DNA from: Bacteroidales bacterium | GTDB lineage: Bacteria > Bacteroidota > Bacteroidia > Bacteroidales > P3 | Length of the DNA: 34,762 bases | Reading direction: 5' to 3' | NCBI GenBank assembly: GCA_017646685.1 | Contig: JAGCLZ010000004.1 | Location: 1 to 34,762 of the forward strand | Part shown: positions 7,228 through 15,629 of the stretch, in pieces | Numbering within the stretch: position 1 is the first letter of the stretch | How the letters are laid out: each line of letters opens with the position of its first letter | Notes under the pieces: model-generated | Seen by the model: only the letters and a program-made list of their open reading frames with translations | What the model was told of the DNA's origin: nothing | The model's database searches: none | Translations under genes and position numbers: made by a program

Positions 7228-7875
7228 TTATTTCTTTACAATGTAGTCAACAAAAATACCCGGAGTTTTGATGTGTTCGTGAGCCAAAGTACCGGTTTTT
7301 ACAATTTCTTGAGGTTCAACGATCACTGTTTCGGCAGCTGTAGCCATAAGTGGGCAGAAGTTTTGCGAAGTACCTTTGTATATAAGGTTGCCATCTTCGT
7401 CGCAAATGTTGGCACCAATCAAAGCAAAGTCGGCTTTCAATGGTTTTTCCAACAAATATTCTTTTCCATCAACAGTAACTTTTTCTTTACCTTCTTCAAC
7501 CACAGTACCCAATCCGGTAGGAGTAAGTACGCCACCCAATCCAGCTCCGCCTGCACGTACACGTTCAGCCAATGTTCCTTGAGGACTAAATTCTACTTCC
7601 AATTCGCCAGAGTTCATTTGGTTGATAGTATCTTCGTTTGTACCAATGTGCGAAACGATAAGTTTTTTTACTTGATGATTTGATATAAGTTTGCCCACTC
7701 CTATATTGGGATAAGCAGTGTCGTTGCTTATAAGAGTAAGGTTTTTAACGCCTTTTTCTGCTAATGCATCGATAACAGAAATAGGGGTGCCAACGGCCAA
7801 AAAACCTCCTACCATTATTGTCATACCGTCTTCTATTTTTGCAACGGCTTCTTGTACTGTTATAAATTTGTTCAT
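7228..7875 (-). CDS. CoA-transferase alpha subunit (acetoacetate/butyrate type)
   Basis: The 215-residue protein is a family I CoA-transferase A subunit: VQEAVAKIEDGMTIMVGGF at the start, TLISNDTA, LIVSHIGTNEDT, the glycine-rich VRAGGAGLGGVLTPTGLGT, and the C-terminal FALIGANICDEDGNLIYKGT. It would work as a heteromer with a beta subunit to move CoA between acetoacetate/butyrate-type acids and acetyl-CoA. The beta subunit, which carries the catalytic glutamate, normally lies next to it; here kal follows directly and 1.5 kb of gene-free repeats lies upstream. With kal it suggests butyrate-forming lysine fermentation. Confidence 0.9.
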   Translation of the reverse strand: MNKFITVQEAVAKIEDGMTIMVGGFLAVGTPISVIDALAEKGVKNLTLISNDTAYPNIGVGKLISNHQVKKLIVSHIGTNEDTINQMNSGELEVEFSPQGTLAERVRAGGAGLGGVLTPTGLGTVVEEGKEKVTVDGKEYLLEKPLKADFALIGANICDEDGNLIYKGTSQNFCPLMATAAETVIVEPQEIVKTGTLAHEHIKTPGIFVDYIVKK

Positions 7876-7977
7876 CGTTTTATATTATATTTTAATTATT
7901 CGTACTAAATTGTAACTATATTGTAAATTAATATATTGTAGTATCAAAATTATTTTTTTTTCGACACAAACAGACTG

Positions 7978-7985
7978 CAAATATA
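7978..7985 (-). promoter_or_regulatory. Possible -7 box for the CoA-transferase/kal operon
   Basis: On the minus strand TATATTTG matches TAnnTTTG and is followed by CA. It would give a leader of about 95 nt. No good -33 element is seen. Confidence 0.35.
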
Positions 7986-8094
7986 TGAATTTAATTGCAA
8001 TTAATGAAATGATTTCGTGCTTTTTTTTACAACATGTTGACTGAAAACATATTTATATACTTTATGGATTCAATGTCAACAGATTGTTTTTTGG

Positions 8095-8401
8095 GGCAAC
8101 TTCTAACAAATCCACGTTTCGGAATATTTATGGCAACTTCTAACAAATCCACGTTTCGGATAAAAAAAGAGTGTTCTTTGAAACTTTTGCGTGGTTGACT
8201 TCGTCGATGTTGCTATCGCTCGAAATAGCTAGTGCTGAGGCATTGCTCTTTACTCGCTTAATCGCAACATTTACGTTTTTTCTTGGAATCTTTCTATTTC
8301 TTTTTCAGTCGCATAGCCGCTATGCTCAATCAAAAGAAAGTAGAAATCTTCTCAAGAAAATTCCGTAAATCACTTGCAAAGCAATTTTTAGAAGTCGCCT
8401 T
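8095..8401. mobile_element. MITE-like inverted-repeat element, copy 3, with doubled left end
   Basis: The left end occurs twice as an identical 29-bp direct repeat starting GGCAACTTCTAACAAATCC (8095-8123 and 8132-8160). The right end AATTTTTAGAAGTCGCCTT (8383-8401) is followed closely by TA sharing. The interior (GTTGACTTCGT, TTGCTATCGCTCGAAA, TTTACTCGCTTAATCGCAAC) is shared with copy 1. It has about 55 extra bp that copy 1 lacks, including CATAGCCGCTATG. The open frame across it (8171-8368) follows the repeat, not a gene family. Confidence 0.78.
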
Positions 8402-8445
8402 ATGCTATTTTTCTAAGAACCTTTGAGTGTGCTTTGCTTTTTTAT

Positions 8446-8561
8446 TGAAATCTGTCTATTTATTTTTAATCTACTAACTCGATATGTTCAGTCAAAAGAA
8501 ACTAGAATTTTTTTCAAGAAAATTTCGCAATTACTTGAACAGCAAATTTTGAAGTTACCTT
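8446..8561. mobile_element. MITE-like element, right-end fragment (degenerate)
   Basis: The sequence lines up with the right half of copy 3 just before it: GAAATCTGTCTATT, GTTCAGTCAAAAGAAACTAG, TCAAGAAAATTTCGCAA, and the end CAAATTTTGAAGTTACCT. The left half is absent or unrecognisable. Confidence 0.55.
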
Positions 8562-8605
8562 GACTTATATTGTTTGTACATAATAAATTCATCATGACAA
8601 ATTGA

Positions 8606-8671
8606 CCAATATATCGATGATGTTTTCATCGTATACCATCAATTCATTCATAGTATACTGCCAATGATATC
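8606..8671. repeat. 22-bp-period repeat block, motif family 1, locus 1
   Basis: Three consecutive 22-bp units (8606-8627, 8628-8649, 8650-8671) share a degenerate core around GTATAC and TCAAT and mostly end in TTC or ATC. The same core (GTATATCGTCAAT) appears in the 22-bp units at 33288-33331. Units are too degenerate and have no spacers, so this is not CRISPR. Confidence 0.55.
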
Positions 8672-8785
8672 AAACCCGGGTGTCAATGTGTTTTTATATA
8701 CTCATTTTGATGTGAAGATATATAAATTTGTATATCAGTGCTTTATTGTATTGTGTGAGGCCGAAATATATTTAGCCGAAATTGC

Positions 8786-8873
8786 ATCGTGATGTAAATA
8801 AAAATTCCTCGTGATTCGGATCAAAATACTACGCGATGCAGATAAGTTTACCTCGTGATGAAAATTTTTTATC
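8786..8873. repeat. 22-bp-period repeat block, motif family 2, locus 1
   Basis: Four consecutive units of exactly 22 bp (8786, 8808, 8830, 8852) begin with TCGTGATGTAAATAAAA or a variant (TCGTGATTCGGATCAAAA, CGCGATGCAGATAAG, TCGTGATGAAAATT). A fainter fifth unit follows (TTAATGATGCAATAC). The units at 33375-33418 share the CTCGTGATGTAGATAAA consensus. Confidence 0.7.
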
Positions 8874-9261
8874 CATTAATGATGCAATACTTCAACAGTC
8901 AACGGTTGGGTTATATTAAATATTTGGCAGTGTTTATTGATTTCTGTTTCGAGTAGTAAGGGTGGGAGACTATTGAAGTTGTAGAGATAAGTGTTTTTTC
9001 AATAGAATACAAGTAAGAATATGTTTTAAGTTGACTTTATCTGAAAATTTATTCATCTTTTTCGATAAAAACAGAAATAAATTGAACTAAAATGGGAAAA
9101 AATGTGTCTTTTTATAAACTATGGGGGTGAAAAAAAAGAAAAAAAGATTTTCGGTATTTAAATAATTGTGAATGATTGATTTGTTTCGTTGCCTTGAAGA
9201 AAAAAATAGGATAAGTGCAAAAAAAAAAGCAAAATGGTTAGGCTGATTGAATAAATCTTAC

Positions 9262-9269
9262 TATCTTTG
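9262..9269 (+). promoter_or_regulatory. -7 box of the T9SS operon promoter
   Basis: TATCTTTG followed by CAAG, 98 bp before porP. Transcription would start near 9276 and include the hairpin at 9285-9306. The -33 element is weak (a TTAG-like sequence about 20 bp upstream). Confidence 0.6.
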
Positions 9270-9284
9270 CAAGTCGTATTCAGA

Positions 9285-9306
9285 CCGGTTTTTTACTGAA
9301 AACCGG
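9285..9306 (+). promoter_or_regulatory. Hairpin at the 5' end of the T9SS leader
   Basis: CCGGTTTT and AAAACCGG form a perfect 8-bp stem with a 6-nt loop, starting about 9 nt after the predicted transcription start. It has no T run and so is more likely an mRNA 5'-stabilising or regulatory hairpin than a terminator. Confidence 0.55.
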
Positions 9307-9367
9307 GAGAATTTTGGTTATATGTAAATGATAATAAATATATTATAAAAACAAATAATACTGCATC

Positions 9368-10393
9368 ATGAAAATTAAAACCTTGAAGAATATATCATTT
9401 TTGCTATTGATATGGGTTTTTTTGTCTCACTGCCATGCTCAGCAGGAGGCACAGTTTACGCAGTACATGTTTAACAAGATGTCGTACAATCCCGGTTATG
9501 CAGGAACGTCGGGTTCTATATGTCTTACCGGTCTGTATCGTGATCAATGGATGGGATTGTCATTAGATCCACCTACCCCCGGGGGAAGTGGAGGCGTAAC
9601 ACCTCGTAACTTTTTGTTTACCTTTGATTTGCCTATATCATTTTTGCATGGCGGTCTAGGTGCTACTTTCCTTTCGGACCAAGTTGGTTACACGTCTTCT
9701 ACTGCCATCAATATTGATTATGCATTTCATTTCAATTGGGCCATGGGTGTGCTTTCGGTTGGATTAGAGGCTGGAATTCTCAATAGCACAATGGATTTTG
9801 GTAATTATGTAGGAGGAGATGATTTGACAGGTGATCCTACAAATCCCACGGTAGGTTCAAGTGATGACCCCTTGCTTAAGGAAGGCTCTAAAAGTGATAT
9901 GCTTACTGATTTCTCCTTTGGTTTGTTCTATCAAATTCCCGGTAGAGCCTATGTAGGATTATCAATGAAAAATCTTTTGGCAGCAAAGAGTGATGAATTG
10001 AATATTCAAAACACTAGATGTGTATATATGATGGGGGGCTATGAATATGCACTGCCTACAAGCCCGTCATACAGAATAATGCCGTCATTTTTATTGAAAA
10101 CTGCCGATTTTTCGCTCTATCAAATAGATTTATCGTGCCTAGTGGAATACCAACGTTTGGTTTGGGGCGGTTTGTCGTATCGTGTTAACGATGCAATAGC
10201 TGTATTGGCAGGTGTGAATTGGAATAAGATGAGATTAGGTATATCTTATGATTTTACCACATCAGCATTAGGCGGAATTAGTAAAGAAGGTCGTAGTAAG
10301 GGATCTATGGAACTTTATTTGAGGTATTGTTTCAAGGTTATCATACCTCCGAAACCACCATCAAGTTATCAAAATACACGTTATTTATTGTAA
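9368..10393 (+). CDS. porP: T9SS outer-membrane protein, PorP/SprF family
   Basis: The 341-residue protein has a signal peptide (ISFLLLIWVFLSHCHA) followed by the family opening QQEAQFTQYMFNKMSYNPGYAGTSG in two overlapping parts. It continues as predicted beta-barrel strands rich in glycine and aromatics (LYRDQWMGL, GGLGATFLSDQVG, AINIDYAFHF, FSFGLFYQIPGRAYVGLSMKNLL, GGYEYALP). PorP/SprF proteins are outer-membrane partners of the type IX secretion motor and tether some cargo to the cell surface. It is the first gene of the cluster porP-gldK-gldL-gldM-gldN, with its own promoter upstream, and this order is the conserved one in Bacteroidetes. Confidence 0.93.
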   Translation: MKIKTLKNISFLLLIWVFLSHCHAQQEAQFTQYMFNKMSYNPGYAGTSGSICLTGLYRDQWMGLSLDPPTPGGSGGVTPRNFLFTFDLPISFLHGGLGATFLSDQVGYTSSTAINIDYAFHFNWAMGVLSVGLEAGILNSTMDFGNYVGGDDLTGDPTNPTVGSSDDPLLKEGSKSDMLTDFSFGLFYQIPGRAYVGLSMKNLLAAKSDELNIQNTRCVYMMGGYEYALPTSPSYRIMPSFLLKTADFSLYQIDLSCLVEYQRLVWGGLSYRVNDAIAVLAGVNWNKMRLGISYDFTTSALGGISKEGRSKGSMELYLRYCFKVIIPPKPPSSYQNTRYLL

Positions 10394-10481
10394 AGTGTAA
10401 CCTTATTGCAGAATTGTCGTAAAAGAAGAAACTATATATTAGAAAAAGAAACTTATTATGAATATTAAAATTCTTATCAAT

Positions 10482-11849
10482 ATGAAGAAAATAGTTTTAA
10501 TGCTCAGCGGAGTGATGTTGCTATGGAGTTGTGCTACTAGTGACAAAGGAGAACTGACAGGAGTTAGAGATCGTCAAATATTTGAAGATATTGACCCTGT
10601 GGGAATGGTATTTGTTGAACAAGGAAACTTCATAATGGGCGGTGGAGCCCAAGACAATGTTTATGGAGTAACGTCTCCTTTAAGAACTGTACAAGTTGGT
10701 TCATTCTTTATGGATGAAACAGAGATAACCAACAATGAATACCGTCAGTTCGTATATTGGGTTAGAGATTCTATTGCTCGTAAATTATTAGGTGAAGCCG
10801 GTATTGAAGGTTTCTTAATAGAAGAAGATGAATATGGTGAACCTATTGAACCTGCAATTATCAATTGGGAAACAAAAATCGATTGGGAAAATCCCGAATT
10901 TCGTGAAGCATTAGAACCTCTATATTTTGCAGTAAAAGATAGATTTTACAATCGTAGATCTGTTGACCCTGCAAAGTTGAACTTCTTGTACTATTGGATA
11001 GATTATAGACAAGCAGCTATAAAAACAGATTTTTCTAATAGTCAAAAAGAAGAATACAAAGGAACAATGTTTGCAAACCGTCCAAAAGGTTTGAACGACA
11101 GAACTCAGATTATAAAGAAAGAAGTTATCAATGTATATCCCGATACTTTGTGTTGGATACATGATTACGTGTATAGCAATAATGATGATTATTCACGTCT
11201 ATACTTCTCTTCACCAGCATACGATCATTATCCAGTGGTTGGTGTTTCGTGGAAGCAAGCAAAAGCATTCTGCGTTTGGAGATCTAACTATTTGAACAAT
11301 TACTTGAGATCAATAGATTATTCAGAAATGTGTGATTTCCGTTTGCCAAGTGAAGCTGAATGGGAATATGCAGCACGAGGTGGTATATCAGATATGCCAT
11401 ATCCATGGGGAGGTCCTTATATCAGAAATATTAATGGTTGTTTCTTGGCTAACTATGAACCATTAAGAGGTCATTATGATGATGACGGTGGTATGAGAAC
11501 ATTGATGGTTGGACACTATGCTCCAAATGATTTCGGATTGTATGATATGTCTGGTAATGTAGCAGAATGGTGTGAAGACGCATATAATGAATCAATATAC
11601 ATTGTAGGTAATAGTTTATCTTTGGTAAATACCTATAATGCTGCTGATGATGATCCTCCAGCAATGAAACGTAAAGTTATACGCGGAGGTTCGTGGAAAG
11701 ACCAAAAGTACTATATACAAGTACAAACAAGAACTTACGAATTCCAAGATACAGCAAAATCTTATATTGGATTCAGATGTGTAGATTCTTATTTGGGTCG
11801 TGTAAAAGGTGATTATATGAAGGCAGCATCTAATGTATATGCTTATTAA
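10482..11849 (+). CDS. gldK: T9SS ring lipoprotein GldK (PorK)
   Basis: GldK/PorK forms, with GldN/PorN, the large periplasmic ring under the outer membrane in T9SS. The product has a lipoprotein signal (KKIVLMLSGVMLLWSC, lipobox LWSC). The rest is a formylglycine-generating-enzyme/SUMF1-like fold: GNFIMGGGAQ, MDETEITNNEYRQFVYW, YPVVGVSWKQAKAFCVWRS, FRLPSEAEWEYAARGG, YPWGG, NDFGLYDMSGNVAEWCEDAY, IRGGSWKD and YIGFRCV. The ATG at 10482 begins the canonical signal peptide and gives 455 residues; an in-frame ATG at 10458 would add eight. It is followed by gldL after 52 bp. Confidence 0.95.
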   Translation: MKKIVLMLSGVMLLWSCATSDKGELTGVRDRQIFEDIDPVGMVFVEQGNFIMGGGAQDNVYGVTSPLRTVQVGSFFMDETEITNNEYRQFVYWVRDSIARKLLGEAGIEGFLIEEDEYGEPIEPAIINWETKIDWENPEFREALEPLYFAVKDRFYNRRSVDPAKLNFLYYWIDYRQAAIKTDFSNSQKEEYKGTMFANRPKGLNDRTQIIKKEVINVYPDTLCWIHDYVYSNNDDYSRLYFSSPAYDHYPVVGVSWKQAKAFCVWRSNYLNNYLRSIDYSEMCDFRLPSEAEWEYAARGGISDMPYPWGGPYIRNINGCFLANYEPLRGHYDDDGGMRTLMVGHYAPNDFGLYDMSGNVAEWCEDAYNESIYIVGNSLSLVNTYNAADDDPPAMKRKVIRGGSWKDQKYYIQVQTRTYEFQDTAKSYIGFRCVDSYLGRVKGDYMKAASNVYAY

Positions 11850-11901
11850 TATAGAATATAAAATAAAAAACATAAACAGAACAAACAAAAAACATTAAAT
11901 T

Positions 11902-12882
11902 ATGAGTAAACTTGATAATTTAGTTCGTAGTAAGGGCTACAAAAACTTTATGGCTAAATTGTATGGTATCGGAGCTGCCATCGTGATTTTAGGTGCTATG
12001 TTTAAGATTATGCACTGGCCGGGTGCCGACCTTATGATTGTAGTAGGTATGAGTACAGAAGCTATCATTTTCTTGTTCTCTGCTATTGAGCCGTTGCACG
12101 TAGAATATGATTGGAGTTTAGTATATCCTGAATTGGCAGGAATGGATCATGGTGAAGCAGAACTTCACTCTGACGACGACGATGATGATTACGATGACGA
12201 AGAGGGTAGAGAACATATTTCAATTCATTCTGGTCGCCGTAATATGGGCGGTGTTGCTATCCAAATGAACGATCCATTATCACAACAGTTAGATAAAATG
12301 TTGGAAGATGCAAAAATAGGACCGGAATTACTTGAAAGTTTAGGAAAAGGAATGCAAAATTTAGCTGATTCGGCAAATTCGTTGAATGGTATGACTACTG
12401 CTGTTGCAGCTACCGATAAGTTCGTGTCCAATATGGATAATGCAGCTGAAGCTATAACAGAGTTGACAGATGCTTATCACCGTAATGCAGCTTCAATCAA
12501 TAAAGATTCTGAAACTTCAGAAGCATACTTAGATAGCTTGAAGGATGCAACTAATTCTGTGGCTACTTTGTCAAATATATACAAGGAAACTGCTCAAACT
12601 CTAGCTAAAGGTGATATTTCTTATGTTGAAGAATTGAAGAAAATGGCTACTAGTTTGTCGTCAATTAATGCAATGTATGAAATTCAATTGCAAAATTCAA
12701 CTTCTCAATTAGAAGCTACTAAACAAGTTCAAGATAAGATTCAGAATATGGTGGTTAATTTTGCAAACTCGGCTGATGATGTATTGAAATACAAAGAACA
12801 AGTTGATGCATTGTCAAGAAAAGTTGCGGAACTTAATAAAGTATACGGTAATATGTTGGCAGCAATGCAAACACGTATCTAA
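11902..12882 (+). CDS. gldL: T9SS inner-membrane motor protein GldL (PorL)
   Basis: GldL pairs with GldM to make the proton-driven inner-membrane motor of T9SS. The 326-residue protein has two N-terminal membrane helices, about residues 17-36 and 43-62, joined by the family signature FKIMHWPGADLM. Glu53 in the second helix (GMSTEAIIF) occupies the place of the membrane glutamate known to matter for proton coupling in GldL proteins. The remaining cytoplasmic part is helical and probably coiled coil. An unusual acidic run (SDDDDDDYDDEEG, about residues 90-102) lies between the membrane part and the helical domain. Confidence 0.95.
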   Translation: MSKLDNLVRSKGYKNFMAKLYGIGAAIVILGAMFKIMHWPGADLMIVVGMSTEAIIFLFSAIEPLHVEYDWSLVYPELAGMDHGEAELHSDDDDDDYDDEEGREHISIHSGRRNMGGVAIQMNDPLSQQLDKMLEDAKIGPELLESLGKGMQNLADSANSLNGMTTAVAATDKFVSNMDNAAEAITELTDAYHRNAASINKDSETSEAYLDSLKDATNSVATLSNIYKETAQTLAKGDISYVEELKKMATSLSSINAMYEIQLQNSTSQLEATKQVQDKIQNMVVNFANSADDVLKYKEQVDALSRKVAELNKVYGNMLAAMQTRI

Positions 12883-12936
12883 TTCCGTGAAGTGTGATTA
12901 ATCATTATATTTAACGAGTTAAAATAGAGATAGAAT

Positions 12937-14622
12937 ATGGGTGCTACAAATTGTCCGGAGACGCCCCGGCAGAAAATGATATCGATGATGTACTTGGTAT
13001 ATTTGGCGCTTTTGGCGTTGAATGTATCGGCGATGCTTTTGAATAGTTTTATCACCGTATCTGATACAATGGATAAATCTAACCGTGCTGTATTAGAGAA
13101 AGTGGAAGATACTTATACTAAGTTTGCAAATTTTGCTGTAACAAATCCTGAAAAAGCCGGAGACCATTATAAGAAGGCATTGGAGGTGAAGAGACTTTCT
13201 GAAGAACTTCGTGATTATATTGATAGTATCAAATATGATTTTATAGGTCAATTGGAAAAAACTGCCGAATATGAAGATACTGCAACTCATGAAAAGGTTA
13301 AGGTAGAGTTTATAGGTGAAGATGGTATTGTGGATATTCAGAAAGTGAAAGATGTTGTTGGTGCAGTAGGTGTTGGATTTATGAAACAGTTAAGTGCAGA
13401 TGCTGCAGCTCAAAATCACTTCTTGGGAAATGGTGAGTTTAATGTAGAAAATGAAGAATTACGCTCTGTACAAATTCGTAAACATATTGAAAAGTACAAA
13501 GCTGATGTAAAAGCTGTTTTGTCAGATTTTCAAAATGTAGAATTTCCAGGACTTGAAGTAGAGGGAGAAAACTTTACTCTTAATGTTCATGGTCATGCAG
13601 AAAAAGGTGTATGGGAGCGTCATGTGTTTGAAAGTAATATTCCTGTTGCCGACGTTGTATTGCTTACACGTATGACTACAGATATTATGAACTGCGAGTT
13701 TGATTTGGCTAATATGTTGTATAAGGCTGTAAATGCTGACGACTTTAAATTTGACCAAGTACGTGCTCGTGTTATACCTAAAGCTACTACAGTAATGCAG
13801 GGTGACAATTATGAAGCTGATATTTTTGTTGCTGCATACGATTCAAAAGCAGATCTTCGTGTGAAGATTAATGGAAAAGAAATAGTAGGTGATGCGGCTG
13901 ATAGTGGTTGCGTTCACTGGGTAGTAGGAACCGGTGGATTGGGAGCTCAAAAATATTCAGGAGAAATATATGTAAAGAAAGAATCGGGCGAAGTAGCATA
14001 TCCTTTCAGTGGAGAGTATTTTGTAACTATGCCTAATGCGGTTGTTTCTTTAACAAATATGAATGTTATTTACGCAGGTATTGACAATCCATTCTCGGTA
14101 TCTGTACCTGGCGTTAATAATAAAGATGTTTTTGTAACATCTTCGGCTGGTACTATACGTCCTGACCCTGAAGCAAAAGATGGTGGTTCTTATATCATCA
14201 ATATAACCAAGATTGCTCCTATAACTATGACTGTAGAAGCTAACATTGATGGTAATAGAAAGAAAATGGGTGAATTCAAATATCGTTGTAAGAGTATACC
14301 TGTGCCAATCTTGAAATTCGGTAAGAATGAAGGTAATTGTTCAATGAAGCCCGAAGAATTAGAGGCTATTGGTGGTTTTAAAGTTGCAATGAAAGATTTT
14401 GAATTTAAGATACCTCCATTGAAAGTTACTTCATTTGCGTTCAATATTCAAGGTAGTGGAAAGTCGGAAATTGTAGCTAAAAATACCGACCGTTTCGATC
14501 CAGAAATGAAGAGTATGATAAAGAAAGCTCGTAGAGGCCAAAAGGTTTATATCGATGATGTAAAAGTGAAAACTCCTGATGGTAGAGTTCATACTTTGAA
14601 TGCTGTTGTGAAGATGCAATAA
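12937..14622 (+). CDS. gldM: T9SS motor/shaft protein GldM (PorM)
   Basis: GldM has one membrane helix in the motor and a long periplasmic shaft that reaches the GldK/GldN ring. The 561-residue protein opens with the hallmark TPRQKMISMMYLVYLALLAL, in which Arg11 corresponds to the conserved arginine before the helix. The helix runs to about residue 36. The periplasmic part begins with helices (SNRAVLEKVEDTYTKF) and continues as beta-rich domains, including VVSLTNMNVIYAGIDNPFSV and FKIPPLKVTSFAFNIQGSG. Length and order are normal. It lies 54 bp after gldL and 47 bp before gldN. Confidence 0.96.
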   Translation: MGATNCPETPRQKMISMMYLVYLALLALNVSAMLLNSFITVSDTMDKSNRAVLEKVEDTYTKFANFAVTNPEKAGDHYKKALEVKRLSEELRDYIDSIKYDFIGQLEKTAEYEDTATHEKVKVEFIGEDGIVDIQKVKDVVGAVGVGFMKQLSADAAAQNHFLGNGEFNVENEELRSVQIRKHIEKYKADVKAVLSDFQNVEFPGLEVEGENFTLNVHGHAEKGVWERHVFESNIPVADVVLLTRMTTDIMNCEFDLANMLYKAVNADDFKFDQVRARVIPKATTVMQGDNYEADIFVAAYDSKADLRVKINGKEIVGDAADSGCVHWVVGTGGLGAQKYSGEIYVKKESGEVAYPFSGEYFVTMPNAVVSLTNMNVIYAGIDNPFSVSVPGVNNKDVFVTSSAGTIRPDPEAKDGGSYIINITKIAPITMTVEANIDGNRKKMGEFKYRCKSIPVPILKFGKNEGNCSMKPEELEAIGGFKVAMKDFEFKIPPLKVTSFAFNIQGSGKSEIVAKNTDRFDPEMKSMIKKARRGQKVYIDDVKVKTPDGRVHTLNAVVKMQ

Positions 14623-14669
14623 ATATGAAGTTTAATATGGGCCGCAAGGTCTGCTAAAAATAGATTAAT

Positions 14670-15569
14670 ATGAAAAAAATAGCGTTTTGTTTAGGATTAT
14701 TCATTTTTTCGGCGATGAGTTATTCTGTATTTGCTCAGAATGTTGTGGATGCTGAAGAGAATGAAAACAATTTTGATGGTTTCTACGAGAAACATTTGAC
14801 TTCAGAGAAGAAAGCTATTCCATTTGCTCCTGTTCGTGAGTCGGATGTAGTTTGGCAAACTTGTATTTGGAGAACTATTGATATGAGAGAGAAATTCAAT
14901 CAATTTTTCTATTTTCCAATACAACGTGAAGAAGATGGCAATACTCAAAAGCGTAAGAACTTGTTTTATACGATTTGGGAAGCATTGGAAGCCGGCCAAA
15001 TTGAAGCATACGATTCTGAAGATGATGAGTTCAAGAGACCTCCAATTGATTTTGAGACATTAAAGGCAAAGTATTTTCGTATAGATACTTCGGGATATAC
15101 CGATGAAGATGAGGATGGAAATGAAATATGGGTAGAAACCTTTATTGAAAGAAAATTGAATGCTGAAGATGTTTATCAAATAAAATTGAAAGAGTATTGG
15201 TATATTAATAAGCAAGATACTCGTCAAAATGTGAGAATTGTTGGTTTGGCATTTGTGTATAACGATTGTAAAGATCGTGATGGAGAAAGAGAATGTAATC
15301 CGGTAACTCTATTTTGGATTCCTATGAACGATATGAGAGTACGCAATGTGTTGGTAAAACATGATGCATACGATGAATTTAATCAAGTTTCTCCTCGTTC
15401 TTATGATGACATCTTTATTCAACGTTATTTTGAAAGTTTCATAATTAGAGAAACTAATGATTATAACCGTTCTATTGCTGATTATTTGACAGGCGAAGAT
15501 GCTTTGATAGAATCAGAAAATATTTCAGAACGTATATTCAATATAGAATTGGATATGTGGGAATATTAA
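14670..15569 (+). CDS. gldN: T9SS ring protein GldN (PorN)
   Basis: GldN/PorN is the periplasmic partner of GldK in the T9SS ring. The 299-residue product has a signal peptide (IAFCLGLFIFSAMSYSVFA) followed by family stretches: ESDVVWQTCIWRTIDMREKF, NQFFYFPIQ, RKNLFYTIWEALEAG, LKEYWYINKQDTRQNVRIVG, VTLFWIPMNDMRVRN and the closing FNIELDMWEY. A strong terminator sits 18 bp after its stop codon, ending the main T9SS transcript before the second gldN-like gene. Confidence 0.94.
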   Translation: MKKIAFCLGLFIFSAMSYSVFAQNVVDAEENENNFDGFYEKHLTSEKKAIPFAPVRESDVVWQTCIWRTIDMREKFNQFFYFPIQREEDGNTQKRKNLFYTIWEALEAGQIEAYDSEDDEFKRPPIDFETLKAKYFRIDTSGYTDEDEDGNEIWVETFIERKLNAEDVYQIKLKEYWYINKQDTRQNVRIVGLAFVYNDCKDRDGERECNPVTLFWIPMNDMRVRNVLVKHDAYDEFNQVSPRSYDDIFIQRYFESFIIRETNDYNRSIADYLTGEDALIESENISERIFNIELDMWEY

Positions 15570-15587
15570 TCTAACGTATATTAGTAG

Positions 15588-15621
15588 AAAAACTGCCTTC
15601 TAATAAAAGGCAGTTTTTTTT
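15588..15621 (+). terminator. Intrinsic terminator after gldN
   Basis: AAAAACTGCCTT and AAGGCAGTTTTT form a perfect 12-bp stem with a 7-nt loop, followed by TTT. It ends only 8 bp before the start codon of the second gldN-like gene, leaving no room for a promoter between them. Confidence 0.9.
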
Positions 15622-15629
15622 GTGTATTC

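Larger units (their letters stand above)
7876..9367. other. 1.5-kb gene-free region packed with repeats
   Basis: No credible coding sequence lies between the CoA-transferase and porP genes. The region holds the minus-strand promoter at 7978, two MITE-like pieces (8095-8401, 8446-8561), two blocks of 22-bp-period repeats (8606-8671, 8786-8873), about 390 bp of AT-rich DNA with A runs in which I see nothing else, and the T9SS promoter and leader hairpin from 9262. Confidence 0.7.

Noticed and set aside
8171..8368. Small protein gene inside the MITE-like element
   Set aside because: The frame simply follows the element and reappears in copy 1 (1802-2026) with frame-independent similarity. It has no start signal or protein family features, and opposite-strand frames are equally open.
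8606..8873. CRISPR array for the 22-bp-period repeats
   Set aside because: Units are head-to-tail without spacers, the repeat sequence itself is degenerate, and no cas genes are in the window. The same applies to 25005-25108 and 33288-33418.
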